Below are positions 55,762 to 63,466 of a DNA stretch of 64,000 nucleotides, piece after piece; the first letter of the stretch is position 1; every line of letters begins with the position of its first letter. The stretch is from Aliagarivorans taiwanensis DSM 22990 (GTDB lineage Bacteria; Pseudomonadota; Gammaproteobacteria; Enterobacterales; Celerinatantimonadaceae). Made by a program: the position numbers and the translations under genes. The stretch lies in NCBI RefSeq assembly GCF_000429505.1, contig NZ_AUBZ01000002.1:62001-126000 (forward strand), written 5' to 3'. A model generated the notes under the pieces. The model worked only from the letters and a program-made list of their open reading frames with translations. It was not told the DNA's origin and did no database searches.

Positions 55762-55790
55762 CGCCAGGCCTTGTCACACAAGGCCTGGCG
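55762..55790 (+). terminator. Strong 13-bp hairpin after the GH3 gene
   Basis: CGCCAGGCCTTGT (55762-55774) and ACAAGGCCTGGCG (55778-55790) pair perfectly with a 3-base loop. The following CTGTTTAG is only weakly T-rich, so termination may be partial. Confidence 0.7.
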
Positions 55791-55854
55791 CTGTTTAGCT
55801 CGGCGCCAAGAGTGGACCGATGTCACACCGCTGAATCTTAGCAAGTTGTTGTAA

Positions 55855-55868
55855 AATAAGCGCTTATT
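55855..55868. promoter_or_regulatory. LacI-type operator 1
   Basis: AATAAGCGCTTATT is a perfect 14-bp palindrome around the AAGCGCTT core common to LacI/GalR operators. It is 219 bp upstream of the lacI-type start and 151 bp from operator 2, a spacing that could allow looping. Confidence 0.55.
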
Positions 55869-56005
55869 CACATGAACTTGGTGTAAGGTGATTTTTTTTC
55901 GATGAAATTACATCAGCTTGCGGAGAAAAGTTGCTGCTGTTCACAGAATCGACGGTCAGCTTTGATACTCAATTGACTTTAGTTCGAGGGATCAGTGATA
56001 GTCAG

Positions 56006-56019
56006 TGTAAGCGCTTTCA
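56006..56019. promoter_or_regulatory. LacI-type operator 2 (autoregulation site)
   Basis: TGTAAGCGCTTTCA fits TG-N-AAGCGCTT-N-CA and lies 68 bp upstream of the lacI-type gene. Its exact reverse complement, TGAAAGCGCTTACA, occurs inside each of the three porin genes. Confidence 0.72.
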
Positions 56020-56086
56020 ATATGCCAATGTGGCGTTAATAACTAGAGTGGTTCAAAACCAAGAGTAGGTCAGGGGAAGTTGAGCG

Positions 56087-57088
56087 GTGGCAACGATTAA
56101 GGAAGTTTCAGAACTTGCACAGGTATCTCAGGCGACAGTGTCGCGGGTTATCAATGGTCACAAACGAGTTTCTGAGGCTAATCGAGAGCGAGTGCACAAG
56201 GCAATGAAAGAGTTGGGTTATCGCCCTAACTCATTTGCCCAAGCATTGGCGTCAAACCGCTCAAACAGCGTTGGCATGGTGGTCACCCATATCTCGGGTA
56301 ACTTCTTTGGCCCGATGCTACATACCGTTGAAGAGACGCTGCGCGCGCAAGGTGTCCACCTGATTGCTGCGAGTGGCTACGACGACCTCGAGAAAGAGCG
56401 CGATGCGGTGCGTTTTCTATTATCCCGTCAGGTTGATGCGCTGATCTTGCATACCAATGCCTTGCCCGATGATGAGCTCATCGAGCTCAAGCAGCAAGGA
56501 ACCCGAGTGGTTGTTATCAACCGCTTTATTCCTGAACTGGCTGAAGATTGCATCCGCTTGGACAACGAGCTAGGTGGTTACTTAGCGACTAAGCATCTGC
56601 TGGATCTGGGCCATAAAAAAGTTGCTCATATCTCAGGGCCGCTGCTCTACGAAGATGCCCGCGATCGCTTTAATGGCTATCGCAAAGCGCTGGATGAGCA
56701 TGGGGTCGAGTTCGATCCGCGGCTAATCGTCGAAGGTAGCTTTATGGAAGACCGCAGCATGCCGGTTATCGAAAAGCTATTTAAGCGCGATGTAGAGTTC
56801 AGTGCCGTGTTCTGCGGCAACGATAACCTGGCGTTGCAGGTGTATGACTGGCTCTCACAAAACAACTACACACCGGGAGATCAATACTCGGTGATTGGGT
56901 TCGATGACATGGCTTTCGCCCGGCACCTGCGCCCGCGCTTAAGCTCCATCGATTTCCCGATTATAACCATGGGCAAACTCGCCGCTGAGTATGCTCTGGA
57001 TAAAGACAGTACCCGACAGCGAAACAGCAATCTTCGTCTGGAGCCTTCTTTGATGGCCCGAGACTCCTCTGCTAATCGTCGCTGCTGA
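56087..57088 (+). CDS. LacI family regulator of the carbohydrate locus
   Basis: A 333-residue LacI/GalR protein. The helix-turn-helix is IKEVSELAQVSQATVSRVINGHKRVS; the hinge RPNSFAQALASNRS is of the type that inserts in a central CG step, in keeping with the AAGCGCTT operators. The effector domain has ALILHTNALPDDELI, CIRLDNELGGY and FCGNDNLALQVYDWL. The start is GTG with GGGGAAG seven bases upstream. It lies between the GH3 and ATPase genes, so it is the likely local repressor, probably sensing a glucoside or malto-oligosaccharide. The effector is not proven. Confidence 0.88.
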   Translation: MATIKEVSELAQVSQATVSRVINGHKRVSEANRERVHKAMKELGYRPNSFAQALASNRSNSVGMVVTHISGNFFGPMLHTVEETLRAQGVHLIAASGYDDLEKERDAVRFLLSRQVDALILHTNALPDDELIELKQQGTRVVVINRFIPELAEDCIRLDNELGGYLATKHLLDLGHKKVAHISGPLLYEDARDRFNGYRKALDEHGVEFDPRLIVEGSFMEDRSMPVIEKLFKRDVEFSAVFCGNDNLALQVYDWLSQNNYTPGDQYSVIGFDDMAFARHLRPRLSSIDFPIITMGKLAAEYALDKDSTRQRNSNLRLEPSLMARDSSANRRC

Positions 57089-57167
57089 AGGAAAATGACT
57101 AAAAGAATTGAGGGGGCCATCGAGCCCTTAAGTTTAATGCGCTGTTGTGCAGCTTGGAGAATTTAAC

Positions 57168-58259
57168 GTGGCTTCGTTAACCTTTAAAAACGTAAAGAAG
57201 AGCTTTGGTAAGACCGAAGTAGTAAAGGGCTTTGACCTGGAAATTAAAGACGGCGAGTTCGTTGTTCTGTTGGGTGGTTCTGGCTGTGGTAAGTCGACAA
57301 CCCTTCGAATGGTGGCTGGTCTTGAAAGCATTACCTCCGGTCAGATCCTGATTGGCGATCGTTGCATCAACGATGTTGAGCCGATCGACCGCGACCTGGC
57401 GATGGTATTCCAAAGCTATGCACTCTACCCACATATGACCGTGGAAGAGAACATCTGCTTCGCCCTAAAACTGGCGGGCATGAAAAAAGAAGAAATCCAG
57501 AAGAAAGTAAACTGGGCCGCCGAGATGCTGCAGCTAACTCCGCTGCTGCAACGCAAGCCTAAGCAGCTTTCTGGTGGTCAGCGTCAGCGTGTTGCCATGG
57601 GCCGCGCGATGGTTCGTACTCCACAACTATTCTTGTTCGATGAGCCGCTGTCTAACCTGGATGCCAAACTGCGTGGCTTGATGCGCTCTGAGATTAAAGC
57701 GCTGCACCGTAAACTGGGCACCACCACTCTGTACGTTACCCACGATCAGGTAGAGGCAATGACCTTGGCTGACCGCGTAGTGATTATGGAGAAAGGCGTT
57801 ATCACCCAGATTGGTACGCCGCACGAAGTATTCAGTAAGCCTGCCAACAAGTTTGTGGGTGGCTTTATTGGTAGCCCAACCATGAACATGATCCCAGCCA
57901 AAGTGCAGCAGAAAGACTCCAAGCTGGTACTGTCGATGTCAGACCAAGAGCTGCCATTGCCAGCGCAGTTTGAAGGTAAGGCACAAGCGGGTCAGGAAGT
58001 GACTGTGGGTATTCGCCCAACCGATATCCACCTACGTGAGAAGCAAGTGGCAGAAGGCTCAGCCCTGAAAGCCCACTGTAAGCTGAAGAACCACGAGCTA
58101 CTGGGCGCAACCGTGCTGCTCAATGCCGAAATGGGTGGCCAAGCTATCGTGGCGGAAGTGCCAAACGAAGATGCTGAGTTACACGAAGACCAAGAGCTAT
58201 TTATCGATACCAAGTCGTTCCACTTGTTCGATAAGAACAGCGAGCTGTCGCTAATCTAG
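57168..58259 (+). CDS. MalK/UgpC-type sugar ABC transporter ATP-binding protein (without permease genes)
   Basis: A 363-residue ATPase. Walker A GGSGCGKST, signature LSGGQ, Walker B LFLFDEP and the H-loop THDQ are all intact. A C-terminal MalK-type regulatory OB (TOBE) domain follows from about 235. The start is GTG 57168 (MASLTFKNV after initiation), with GGAG eight bases upstream; the seven-residue longer frame is rejected. The family energises uptake of maltodextrins, glycerol-3-phosphate or other sugars. No permease or binding-protein gene is present here, so it must pair with components encoded elsewhere. A terminator follows. Confidence 0.9.
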   Translation: MASLTFKNVKKSFGKTEVVKGFDLEIKDGEFVVLLGGSGCGKSTTLRMVAGLESITSGQILIGDRCINDVEPIDRDLAMVFQSYALYPHMTVEENICFALKLAGMKKEEIQKKVNWAAEMLQLTPLLQRKPKQLSGGQRQRVAMGRAMVRTPQLFLFDEPLSNLDAKLRGLMRSEIKALHRKLGTTTLYVTHDQVEAMTLADRVVIMEKGVITQIGTPHEVFSKPANKFVGGFIGSPTMNMIPAKVQQKDSKLVLSMSDQELPLPAQFEGKAQAGQEVTVGIRPTDIHLREKQVAEGSALKAHCKLKNHELLGATVLLNAEMGGQAIVAEVPNEDAELHEDQELFIDTKSFHLFDKNSELSLI

Positions 58260-58276
58260 TTCTGTATTCCCTTAAC

Positions 58277-58304
58277 AAGGCCAGCCATCGTGCTGGCCTT
58301 TTTT
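58277..58304 (+). terminator. Rho-independent terminator of the ABC ATPase gene
   Basis: AAGGCCAGC (58277-58285) and GCTGGCCTT (58292-58300), then TTTTG. Confidence 0.9.
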
Positions 58305-58730
58305 GTACCCGCCGAATAGCTGCATCCTGTATCTTTCCAACCCTGCTCTAGTTGACCCACTCATTAATGAACTGTTCAGGCCGAGAGATACGGCGGGTTC
58401 GCTTACTTGTTCGCTTGCTGGATTGGCCGTAAATACATCAATCACTGAGCTACTGCTTTGATTGCGAACGATTACACTATCGTATGGGTTTTCGGTGGTA
58501 GACTAAAATATCGCCTATATCTTGTGGGTGGACATATGATCTAAATAATGGAGTGAGGGTAGCTCATTATGCTGCCTTTCACACGATTTCATAACTTGAT
58601 TTGATCTGTGCAGATTTTTGGCTGTTGCCATGTGATATATCGCCCAAACTTCATTGAGCAGTTAATTAAACTGGTTTCCGATGTCCGCAAAGATTGGGCA
58701 CACATTATTAAACCTATAAGGAAATCAGTT
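58305..58730. other. Intergenic region upstream of porin 1
   Basis: About 425 bp with no convincing gene. An open frame continuous with porin 1 from 58608 has no ribosome site and an un-porin-like sequence; I take it as non-coding. AACTTGATTTGATCTGTG near 58593-58610 shares TTTGATCT with the conserved element before porins 2 and 3. The promoter of porin 1 must be here. Confidence 0.5.
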
Positions 58731-59915
58731 ATGAAAATGAAAGCGCTTACAGTTGCAATGGCAGCGGCGATGGCAATGAGCGGTAACGCGATTGCTCAAG
58801 ATGGTTTCAGCTTTAGCGGTTACGCCCGTTACGGTGCAACCTACCAAGCAAATGAAGATTCTCTGTATGTTGGCCCTGCGGGTGAAGTAAACGGCCGTAG
58901 TGCTGGTCGTTTGGGTAACGAATACAACGGTGGTGAATTCCAGTTTGACTACAACACTACTGCTGCAAGTGGTGCTCGTTGGAAAGTTGGCGTAATGCTG
59001 GATCACTGGGCTGCCTACGACTGGTATAGCTCTGGCGACGTAAACCTTAAGAAAGCGTTCGCTGCCGGTACCGGTATCTTTGCTTCACAACCTGATATGA
59101 CGGTTTGGGCAGGTCGCGACTTCCACCAGCGTCCTCAAACCAATCTGATGGACTACTTCTGGATGACTCACGATGGTCAAGGTGGTGGTTTTGATAACTT
59201 GGATCTAGGCGGCGCTAAGATGAACCTAGGCTTTGTTGGCCAAGTTGACTGTAGCCACCCTGACCCAGATGTAAATGGCCATGGTTGTCACGGCAACGAC
59301 AGCGGCGTTTACGCGATTACCAGTAAACTGCACTCGATTGAAGTTGGCGCGGCTACTGTAGATTTCTACGCTAACTACGGTTTCACCTCTGAAGCGATCG
59401 ATACCGATGACGCAGGTATGGCCTCAAGCGCTTACCAATTGGCAGCAAACGTTAAGATGGCTGGCCACTCGTTGGTGGTTCGCTACTCTGACAATGCTCA
59501 AGATAGCGTATTTGACCTGAAAGAAGACTACAGCGCTTTGTTCGTACATATGGAAGGTGGCTTTGGTTTCTCTGAGCGCTCTGGTATGGACTACGGCATT
59601 GGCTATCAATCGGTAGATGCTGATGATGACGCAGAAGATCGCGTAAACTACAACGTGGTAGTACGTCCACATATCTCTTGGGATGACACCCACTCTACGT
59701 GGCTAGAAGCTGGCTACAGTGTGGTTGACTACGATGAAGGCTCTAAGAACTCTGCCTGGAAACTGACCCTGTCTCAAAACATGGCGGTGGGCCCTCACAC
59801 CTGGTCTCGCCCAATGCTGCGTTTCTACGCAACTGTGGGTAATGCAGACAACAAGAACGACGGTACTGATCTAGATACCCTGACTCTTGGCGCAATGTGG
59901 GAAGCTTGGTGGTAA
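58731..59915 (+). CDS. LamB/maltoporin family outer-membrane porin 1
   Basis: A 394-residue exported beta-barrel. Signal peptide MKMKALTVAMAAAMAMSGNAIA is followed by QDGFSFSGYARYGATYQ. The GRLGNEYNGGEFQF motif, the MTVWAGRDFHQRPQTNLMDYFWMTHDGQGGGFDNLDLGGAK segment and the C-terminal TLGAMWEAWW (terminal aromatic for barrel assembly) are LamB features. AAGGA lies eight bases before the ATG. It should allow sugar diffusion through the outer membrane. It is the first of three tandem paralogues and the most different in its signal peptide. A LacI-type operator lies at nt 8-21 of the gene. Confidence 0.9.
   Translation: MKMKALTVAMAAAMAMSGNAIAQDGFSFSGYARYGATYQANEDSLYVGPAGEVNGRSAGRLGNEYNGGEFQFDYNTTAASGARWKVGVMLDHWAAYDWYSSGDVNLKKAFAAGTGIFASQPDMTVWAGRDFHQRPQTNLMDYFWMTHDGQGGGFDNLDLGGAKMNLGFVGQVDCSHPDPDVNGHGCHGNDSGVYAITSKLHSIEVGAATVDFYANYGFTSEAIDTDDAGMASSAYQLAANVKMAGHSLVVRYSDNAQDSVFDLKEDYSALFVHMEGGFGFSERSGMDYGIGYQSVDADDDAEDRVNYNVVVRPHISWDDTHSTWLEAGYSVVDYDEGSKNSAWKLTLSQNMAVGPHTWSRPMLRFYATVGNADNKNDGTDLDTLTLGAMWEAWW
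58738..58751. promoter_or_regulatory. LacI-type operator inside porin 1 coding sequence
   Basis: TGAAAGCGCTTACA, nucleotides 8-21 of the gene, is the exact reverse complement of operator 2 upstream of lacI. The codons used (CTT for Leu, ACA for Thr) are not the ones preferred elsewhere in the porins, which supports selection for the DNA site. Confidence 0.6.
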
Positions 59916-59951
59916 GTCTGGCTTAACCAAGTAAACACTGCCTTAACACTT

Positions 59952-59975
59952 AAGCCCCCGGTCCGGGGGCTTTTT
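59952..59975 (+). terminator. Rho-independent terminator of porin 1
   Basis: AAGCCCCC and GGGGGCTT arms (59952-59959, 59965-59972) around GGTCC, then TTT. Confidence 0.88.
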
Positions 59976-60162
59976 CTACTCAATCCAGCCTCCAATGCAT
60001 AGGCGACCAAGTACAGACCTATTTTCCGGCTCTCCGCGGTGAACAGCATGTTGAGCTTAACCTGTCAGCAGGCGATCTTTACCCTTCACTCCCTTGTTTT
60101 TTGCACTCTGAAACTCGCGCCAAAGCCCCATTGCATACTGTGCACACGATCACGCGAATGGT

Positions 60163-60197
60163 AGCGTTTTCAACGCTTCAAAGTTTCACCATGAAAC
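60163..60197. promoter_or_regulatory. Pair of 15-bp inverted repeats upstream of porin 2
   Basis: AGCGTT-TTC-AACGCT and GTTTCA-CCA-TGAAAC are both perfect 6-bp-arm palindromes with 3-bp centres. Neither is found before porins 1 or 3, so they may give porin 2 its own control. Confidence 0.45.
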
Positions 60198-60383
60198 CGC
60201 GGTCTTTGCTTTCATCGAAGCGATTGCTGATATTTATAGAAAATACTACTCGATAACCCTTCAGGCAGTTGCTTATTCATTTATAAGTCGAATAAAAAAA
60301 AGCTATAACTGTATAAAAGGGCTCTAGTGGTTGTTATGTCTATGTTTTCGCAATGTGATAGCGAGGCTTTTGTAGAGAATTGT

Positions 60384-60405
60384 CTCGTGAGTTTGATCTC
60401 GTTTC
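60384..60405 (+). promoter_or_regulatory. CRP-like conserved element before porin 2
   Basis: CTCGTGAGTTTGATCTC followed by GTTTC is shared, with one change, with the region before porin 3 (62096). CGTGA-N6-TCTCG fits the CRP site TGTGA-N6-TCACA only partly. It is about 109 bp before the ATG. Confidence 0.45.
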
Positions 60406-60492
60406 CAGCTTAGTTGCCTTCTTATAATTTTTCCAGTCGCCGAGGAAGTCAGCGTGGCGGCTTAAAAATAACAAACACAAGGAATTGAAATC

Positions 60493-61647
60493 ATGAAATT
60501 GAAAGCGCTTACAATTGCACTAGTCTCTAGCGGCATGCTGTTCAGTGGCACTGCAGCAGCCGGCGAGTTTAGCTTTGGTGGTTACGCTCGCTACGGCGCG
60601 ACCTACCAAGGCAGCGAAGATGCACTATACGTGGGTCCTGCAGGTGAACTGAATGGTCGCAGTGCCGGTCGTTTGGGTAACGAATATAACGGTGGAGAAT
60701 TCCAGTTTAACTACCACACTGAAGCGGCAAGCGGTGCTAAATGGCAAGTTGGTGTAATGCTGGACCACTGGACTCAGTACGATTGGTGGAGCTCAGGTGA
60801 TGTTGCTCTGAAAAAAGCCTTTGCAGCAGGTACTGGTATCTTCGCTTCTCAACCTGATATGACTGTATGGGCTGGCCGCCGCTTCCATCAGCGCCCTCAG
60901 ACTAACTTGATGGACTACTTCTGGATGACTCACGATGGCCAAGGTGGTGGTTTTGATAACCTCGACTTGGGCGGCGCTAAACTAAACATTGGTCTTGTAG
61001 GTCAAGTTGATTGTGGTTCTCACCCAGGCGGTGCGGATGGCATTGGCTGTCACGGTAATGACAACGGCAAGTACGCCCTGACTTCTAAGCTACACAGCAT
61101 CGGCATCGGTTCTGCTTCTCTTGATCTGTACGCTAACTACGGCTTTACTTCAGAAGCTCATCCTGACAACAGCACCAATGCTTACCAATTGGCTGCAAAC
61201 TTGAAGATGGCTGGTCACTCATTGGTTGTTCGTTACTCTGATAACGCCAAAGACACAGTATTTGACCTAGTTGAAGACATGGAAGCGTTGTTCATCCACT
61301 TAGAGGGTGGCTTCAGCTTCTCTGACCGTGCAGGCATGGACTACGGTATCGGCTATCAAGACATGGATAAGTCTGCGACTAACTACAACGTGGTTGTTCG
61401 TCCACATATCTCTTGGAATGATACCCACTCTACCTGGTTAGAAGCGGGTTACAGTGTGGTTGATGTGGAAGGTCAAAGCAAAGACAACGAGGCGTGGAAG
61501 CTGACCCTATCGCAAAACATGGCGGTAGGCCCTCACACCTGGTCTCGTCCAATGCTGCGTTTCTACGCTACCGTGGGTGAAAATGACAACGCGGGTGTTA
61601 CCCAAGATGTGTTTACTCTAGGCGCAATGTGGGAAGCTTGGTGGTAA
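60493..61647 (+). CDS. LamB/maltoporin family outer-membrane porin 2
   Basis: A 384-residue barrel, close paralogue of porins 1 and 3. Signal peptide MKLKALTIALVSSGMLFSGTAAA is followed by GEFSFGGYARYGATYQ. It keeps GRLGNEYNGGEFQF, MTVWAGRRFHQRPQT (Arg where the other two have Asp) and the C-terminal WEAWW. Two internal loops are shorter than in porin 1, for example near residues 212-220 and in a DMDKSATNY segment. The AAGGA site is nine bases before the ATG. Its own terminator follows. Likely role: uptake of malto- or gluco-oligosaccharides. Confidence 0.9.
   Translation: MKLKALTIALVSSGMLFSGTAAAGEFSFGGYARYGATYQGSEDALYVGPAGELNGRSAGRLGNEYNGGEFQFNYHTEAASGAKWQVGVMLDHWTQYDWWSSGDVALKKAFAAGTGIFASQPDMTVWAGRRFHQRPQTNLMDYFWMTHDGQGGGFDNLDLGGAKLNIGLVGQVDCGSHPGGADGIGCHGNDNGKYALTSKLHSIGIGSASLDLYANYGFTSEAHPDNSTNAYQLAANLKMAGHSLVVRYSDNAKDTVFDLVEDMEALFIHLEGGFSFSDRAGMDYGIGYQDMDKSATNYNVVVRPHISWNDTHSTWLEAGYSVVDVEGQSKDNEAWKLTLSQNMAVGPHTWSRPMLRFYATVGENDNAGVTQDVFTLGAMWEAWW
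60500..60513. promoter_or_regulatory. LacI-type operator inside porin 2 coding sequence
   Basis: TGAAAGCGCTTACA at nucleotides 8-21 of the gene, the same site and offset as in porins 1 and 3. Confidence 0.6.
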
Positions 61648-61674
61648 GCCCTGCAACCGACGCATAGCTTAGTG

Positions 61675-61702
61675 AAGCCGCCTTAATAGGCGGCTTTATT
61701 TA
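61675..61702 (+). terminator. Rho-independent terminator of porin 2
   Basis: AAGCCGCCT (61675-61683) and AGGCGGCTT (61688-61696) with a TAAT loop, then TATTTAT. Confidence 0.88.
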
Positions 61703-62212
61703 TCCCTTCCTTGCATGCGTGACACCACCAACTACTTCCACCTTATTTTCCGACCTTTCTACCCTGCCGAGCCCAACCAACTTATCAGCAAAAATTAATA
61801 GGAAGCATGCAAACCAGCTATGAATCCTGTTGCAAGGAGGTGCCTGAAACGGTGTGCTGAATCTCAAAAAATGGCGAGTTGCATCAGGTGCATAAAATCT
61901 CTATGAAATCGTTATCATGAATTTCATGACAGTAAAGTTTATAAAAGTGTGTTTATCCTGAGGTAAACGTCATCCCTAGGTCAATCTGTAGTCACTGGCA
62001 TGCTGGTTTGAATCTTAAATGATGTTTTTGTTGGGTTGCTGAAATATATCTCTTTCTGCTGTCAGTGTGATCAAGCGGTTTCAAGCTTGCGAACGCTCGT
62101 GAGTTTGATCTCATTTCATCTTTTTTTGACTCCATATAATTTGTGACGTTAGCTCAGTGGCTTAGTTTCCTGCAGCTATCAAATAAAAAACAAATCACAA
62201 GGAATTGACATT
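61703..62212. other. Intergenic region upstream of porin 3
   Basis: About 510 bp without a gene. It holds AAGCGGTTTCA (62073-62083), one base from part of operator 2, and the conserved CRP-like element at 62096-62117. Otherwise nothing recognisable. Confidence 0.5.
62096..62117 (+). promoter_or_regulatory. CRP-like conserved element before porin 3
   Basis: CTCGTGAGTTTGATCTC followed by ATTTC, one change from the copy before porin 2, about 117 bp upstream of the ATG. CGTGA-N6-TCTCA matches eight of ten CRP core positions. The surrounding DNA is otherwise diverged, so conservation points to function. Confidence 0.45.
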
Positions 62213-63388
62213 ATGAAATTGAAAGCGCTTACAATTGCACTGGTCTCGAGCGGCGTACTCTGCAGTGGTATTGCAACTGCTGGTGAGTTTAGCTTTGGTG
62301 GCTATGCCCGCTATGGTGCAACCTACCAAGCTGATGAGGACTCTCTATACGTAGCGCCTGCCGGTGACCTCAATGGCCGCAGTGCTGGTCGTTTGGGTAA
62401 CGAATACAACGGTGGTGAATTCCAGTTTAACTACTTCACCGAGGCGGCTAGCGGAGCGAAGTGGCAAATCGGCGTCATGCTTGACCACTGGACCCAGTAC
62501 GATTGGTGGAGTTCGGGTGATGTTGGCCTGAAAAAAGCCTTTGCGGCGGGTACCGGTATCTTTGCCTCTCAGCCTGATATGACAGTATGGGCGGGTCGTG
62601 ATTTCCACCAACGTCCTCAGACCAACCTGATGGATTACTTCTGGATGACCCACGATGGTCAAGGTGGTGGTTTTAAGAATATGGACCTAGGTGGCGCTAA
62701 GCTGAACCTTGGCATTGTTGGCCAAATTGACTGTGGTACCCACCCGGGTGATGCTAATGGTATTGGCTGTCACGGTGGTGACAGCGGTAACTATGCTTTG
62801 ACCAGTAAATTGCACGGTATTGGCTTGGGTAGCGCTACCCTGGACATCTATGCCAACTACGGCTTTACCTCGGAAGCGAAACCAGACAACGATACTAACT
62901 CTTACCAAATCGCTGCCAACGTTAAAATGGCAGGTCACTCGTTGGTGGTTCGCTACTCTGACAACACTAAAGATAGTGTTTTTGAGCTAACTGAAGGTAA
63001 GAAGGCTTTGTTTGCTCACTTGGAAGGTGGCTTCGGGTTCTCTGAGCGTGCTGGCATGGACTACGGTATTGGCTATCAGTCACTTGAAGAAGCTGATGAT
63101 AGCGCTGATCGTGCCAACTACAACGTAGTGGTTCGCCCGCATATTTCTTGGGATGACACTCACTCAACCTGGTTAGAAGCTGGCTACAGCGTGGTTGATT
63201 ACGATAATACCGATGCAACCAATACTGCCTGGAAACTGACCCTGTCGCAAAACATGGCGGTAGGTCCTAAGACTTGGTCTCGCCCAATGCTGCGCTTCTA
63301 CGCAACTGTGGGTAACGCCGACAACGAAAGCAACAGTACTGATCTAGATACCCTGACTCTGGGTGCAATGTGGGAAGCATGGTGGTAA
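62213..63388 (+). CDS. LamB/maltoporin family outer-membrane porin 3
   Basis: A 391-residue barrel. Signal peptide MKLKALTIALVSSGVLCSGIATA is followed by GEFSFGGYARYGATYQ. Motifs GRLGNEYNGGEFQF, MTVWAGRDFHQRPQTNLM and TLGAMWEAWW are as in porin 1. Its signal peptide resembles porin 2, whereas its C-terminal third (NADNESNSTDLDTLTLGAM) is nearer porin 1, which hints at recombination between copies. AAGGA lies nine bases before the ATG. A strong terminator shared with the convergent gene follows. Confidence 0.9.
   Translation: MKLKALTIALVSSGVLCSGIATAGEFSFGGYARYGATYQADEDSLYVAPAGDLNGRSAGRLGNEYNGGEFQFNYFTEAASGAKWQIGVMLDHWTQYDWWSSGDVGLKKAFAAGTGIFASQPDMTVWAGRDFHQRPQTNLMDYFWMTHDGQGGGFKNMDLGGAKLNLGIVGQIDCGTHPGDANGIGCHGGDSGNYALTSKLHGIGLGSATLDIYANYGFTSEAKPDNDTNSYQIAANVKMAGHSLVVRYSDNTKDSVFELTEGKKALFAHLEGGFGFSERAGMDYGIGYQSLEEADDSADRANYNVVVRPHISWDDTHSTWLEAGYSVVDYDNTDATNTAWKLTLSQNMAVGPKTWSRPMLRFYATVGNADNESNSTDLDTLTLGAMWEAWW
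62220..62233. promoter_or_regulatory. LacI-type operator inside porin 3 coding sequence
   Basis: TGAAAGCGCTTACA at nucleotides 8-21 of the gene, identical in sequence and offset to porins 1 and 2. Confidence 0.6.
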
Positions 63389-63415
63389 GCCCCGCCTCTT
63401 AACCATCTAAAATAG

Positions 63416-63445
63416 AAAAGCCGCCTGTAACAGGCGGCTTTTTAG
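63416..63445. terminator. Bidirectional Rho-independent terminator after porin 3
   Basis: AAAAGCCGCCTG (63416-63427) and CAGGCGGCTTTT (63431-63442) form a perfect 12-bp stem with a TAA loop. A- and T-runs flank it, so it can serve both porin 3 and the convergent gene. Confidence 0.92.
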
Positions 63446-63466
63446 TTCTGTTGAATCTGTCCGTGA

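Larger units (their letters stand above)
59976..60492. other. Intergenic region upstream of porin 2, with two dyads
   Basis: About 517 bp without a gene. It contains AGCGTT-TTC-AACGCT (60163-60177) and GTTTCA-CCA-TGAAAC (60183-60197), two inverted repeats five bases apart that look like regulator-binding sites. A shared CRP-like element follows at 60384-60405. The segment 60290-60310 is very A-rich. Confidence 0.5.
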
